From Sphingomonas bacterium (GTDB lineage: Bacteria; Pseudomonadota; Alphaproteobacteria; Sphingomonadales; Sphingomonadaceae): a stretch of DNA of 5,773 bases. The stretch lies in contig NZ_CAHJWX010000155.1 of the NCBI RefSeq assembly GCF_903643065.1, positions 1 through 5,773 of the forward strand, written 5' to 3'. Position numbers and translations under genes: made by a program. This document shows, piece after piece, positions 4,936 to 5,773 of this stretch (the first letter of the stretch is position 1; every line of letters begins with the position of its first letter). Under the pieces are notes generated by a model. That model did not search any database, was not told where the DNA came from, and saw only the letters and a list, made by a program, of their open reading frames with translations.

Positions 4936-5773
4936 CTACCCCGCCGCATCCAGCCCGTACGCCGTGTGCAGCACCCGCACCGCCAGTTCCGTCTCGTCCT
5001 CGTCGATCAGCACGCTGACCTTGATCTCGCTGGTGGAGATCGCCTGGACGTTGATGCCGCGCTGGCCCAGCGTCGTGAACATCTGGCTGGCGACGCCGGC
5101 ATGGCTGCGCATGCCCACCCCGACGACGCTGATCTTGGCGACGCGCGTGTCGTGGAGCGCCTCCGCATAGCCGATCGTGCCCTGCCCGCGCGCCAGCACG
5201 TCGAGCGACTTCGCCAAGTCCGCCTGCGGCACGGTGAACGTCACGTCCGTCGAGCCGCCGCCGGAATCTCTTGGCGCGTGCGCGACGTTCTGGATGATCA
5301 TGTCGACGTTGATCCCCGCGTCCGCCAGCGGCGCGAAGATCGCCGCCACCGCGCCGGGCCGGTCGGGCACGGCGGTCAGCGTGATCTTGGCCTCGTTCTT
5401 GTCATGCGCGATCCCCGTGATCAGCTGGCGTTCCACGTCGTCAATCTCCTCTTCGGCGACGATCAGCGTGCCGGGCAGCGTGTCGGCCATCGGCGCGCCG
5501 GAACCATCGGGCGCCCCGGCGAAGGAGGACAGGACCTGCACGCGCACGCCTTCCTTCATCGCCAGCCCGACCGAGCGCGTCTGCAACACCTTGGCGCCGA
5601 CGCTAGCGAGTTCCAGCATCTCCTCGTACGTCACCTTGGCCAGCTTGCGCGCGCGCGGCACGATGCGCGGATCGGTGGTGTAGACGCCGTCGACATCGGT
5701 GTAGATGTCGCAGCGGTCCGCGCGCATCGCCGCCGCCACCGCCACCGCGCTGGTGTCCGAGCCACCGCGCCCC
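4936..5773 (-). CDS. lysC: Aspartate kinase, C-terminal part including both ACT domains (5' end outside window)
   Basis: The frame is open to the window edge and gives 278 residues; full enzymes are about 405-420, so roughly the first 135 are missing. The visible part begins with GRGGSDTSAVAVA (the conserved kinase motif) and continues with IYTDVDGVYTTDPR, the nucleotide/aspartate-binding segment. The kinase domain ends near residue 85 of the fragment (EGVRVQVLSSF). Two ACT domains follow, at about 117-195 (AVPDRPGAVAAIF..INVDMIIQNV) and 210-275 (ISVVGVGMRSHAG..ISTSEIKVSVLIDEDE). It phosphorylates L-aspartate with ATP, the first step towards diaminopimelate/lysine, threonine, methionine and isoleucine. 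The ACT pair is the site of lysine (often with threonine) feedback inhibition. There is no fusion to homoserine dehydrogenase: the protein stops right after the second ACT domain. The GTG at 5745 is an internal valine, not a start. The next gene on this strand is 181 bases away, so it is probably a separate unit. Confidence 0.96.
   Translation of the reverse strand, partial: GRGGSDTSAVAVAAAMRADRCDIYTDVDGVYTTDPRIVPRARKLAKVTYEEMLELASVGAKVLQTRSVGLAMKEGVRVQVLSSFAGAPDGSGAPMADTLPGTLIVAEEEIDDVERQLITGIAHDKNEAKITLTAVPDRPGAVAAIFAPLADAGINVDMIIQNVAHAPRDSGGGSTDVTFTVPQADLAKSLDVLARGQGTIGYAEALHDTRVAKISVVGVGMRSHAGVASQMFTTLGQRGINVQAISTSEIKVSVLIDEDETELAVRVLHTAYGLDAAG

Noticed and set aside
4936..5490. Internal start at the ATG at 5490 giving a separate aspartate kinase beta subunit, as in Bacillus or Corynebacterium
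   Set aside because: No Shine-Dalgarno sequence precedes this ATG on the minus strand (GGTTCCGGCGCGCCG lies upstream), so there is no sequence support for internal initiation.
1..5773. A hidden defence, mobile or biosynthetic system
   Set aside because: All large frames belong to common housekeeping or generalist families, with no integrase, transposase, toxin-antitoxin pair, direct-repeat array or clustered unknown genes visible.

Overview
The window is GC-rich chromosomal DNA that looks like a sphingomonad (Alphaproteobacteria, Sphingomonas or a close relative). Three things point there: strong G/C preference at third codon positions, which produces long open frames antisense to the genes; a PEPxxWA-type C-terminal sorting signal on a small secreted protein; and an intergenic palindrome whose arms begin CCCGTTCGT and carry a GAGCGA(A/C)GTCGAG core, a repeat I recognise from many sphingomonad genomes. 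This is pattern recognition from memory, not a search result.

Layout from left to right. Positions 1-74 (minus) hold only the start of an exported protein. It lies 4 bases downstream of a complete secreted S9-family serine peptidase (79-1980, minus), and the two look like one translationally coupled operon. A 115-base divergent gap separates the peptidase from a HAD-superfamily phosphatase/phosphoglucomutase-like gene on the plus strand (2096-2755). That gene converges on a flavin-dependent nitronate monooxygenase/FabK-like oxidoreductase (2869-3930, minus), and the 113-base convergent gap carries the palindromic repeat, probably acting as a terminator for both. Upstream of the oxidoreductase lie a 167-base gap with inverted repeats and then a secreted PEP-CTERM-like protein (4098-4754, minus) with an excellent ribosome binding site and a plausible promoter. 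The right edge (4936-5773, minus) is the C-terminal two thirds of aspartate kinase, including both regulatory ACT domains.

The genes do not form one pathway. Aspartate kinase opens the lysine/threonine/methionine branch, the peptidase and its partner act outside the cytoplasm, the PEP-CTERM protein is probably surface-attached, and the HAD and flavin enzymes are cytoplasmic and generalist. I see no tRNA, rRNA, CRISPR array, transposase or phage gene, and no sign of a new multi-gene system. The points most worth a second look are the palindrome, the altered sorting signal with its C-terminal tail, and the FabK-like features of the flavin enzyme. No stretch of more than 300 bases lacks a gene.
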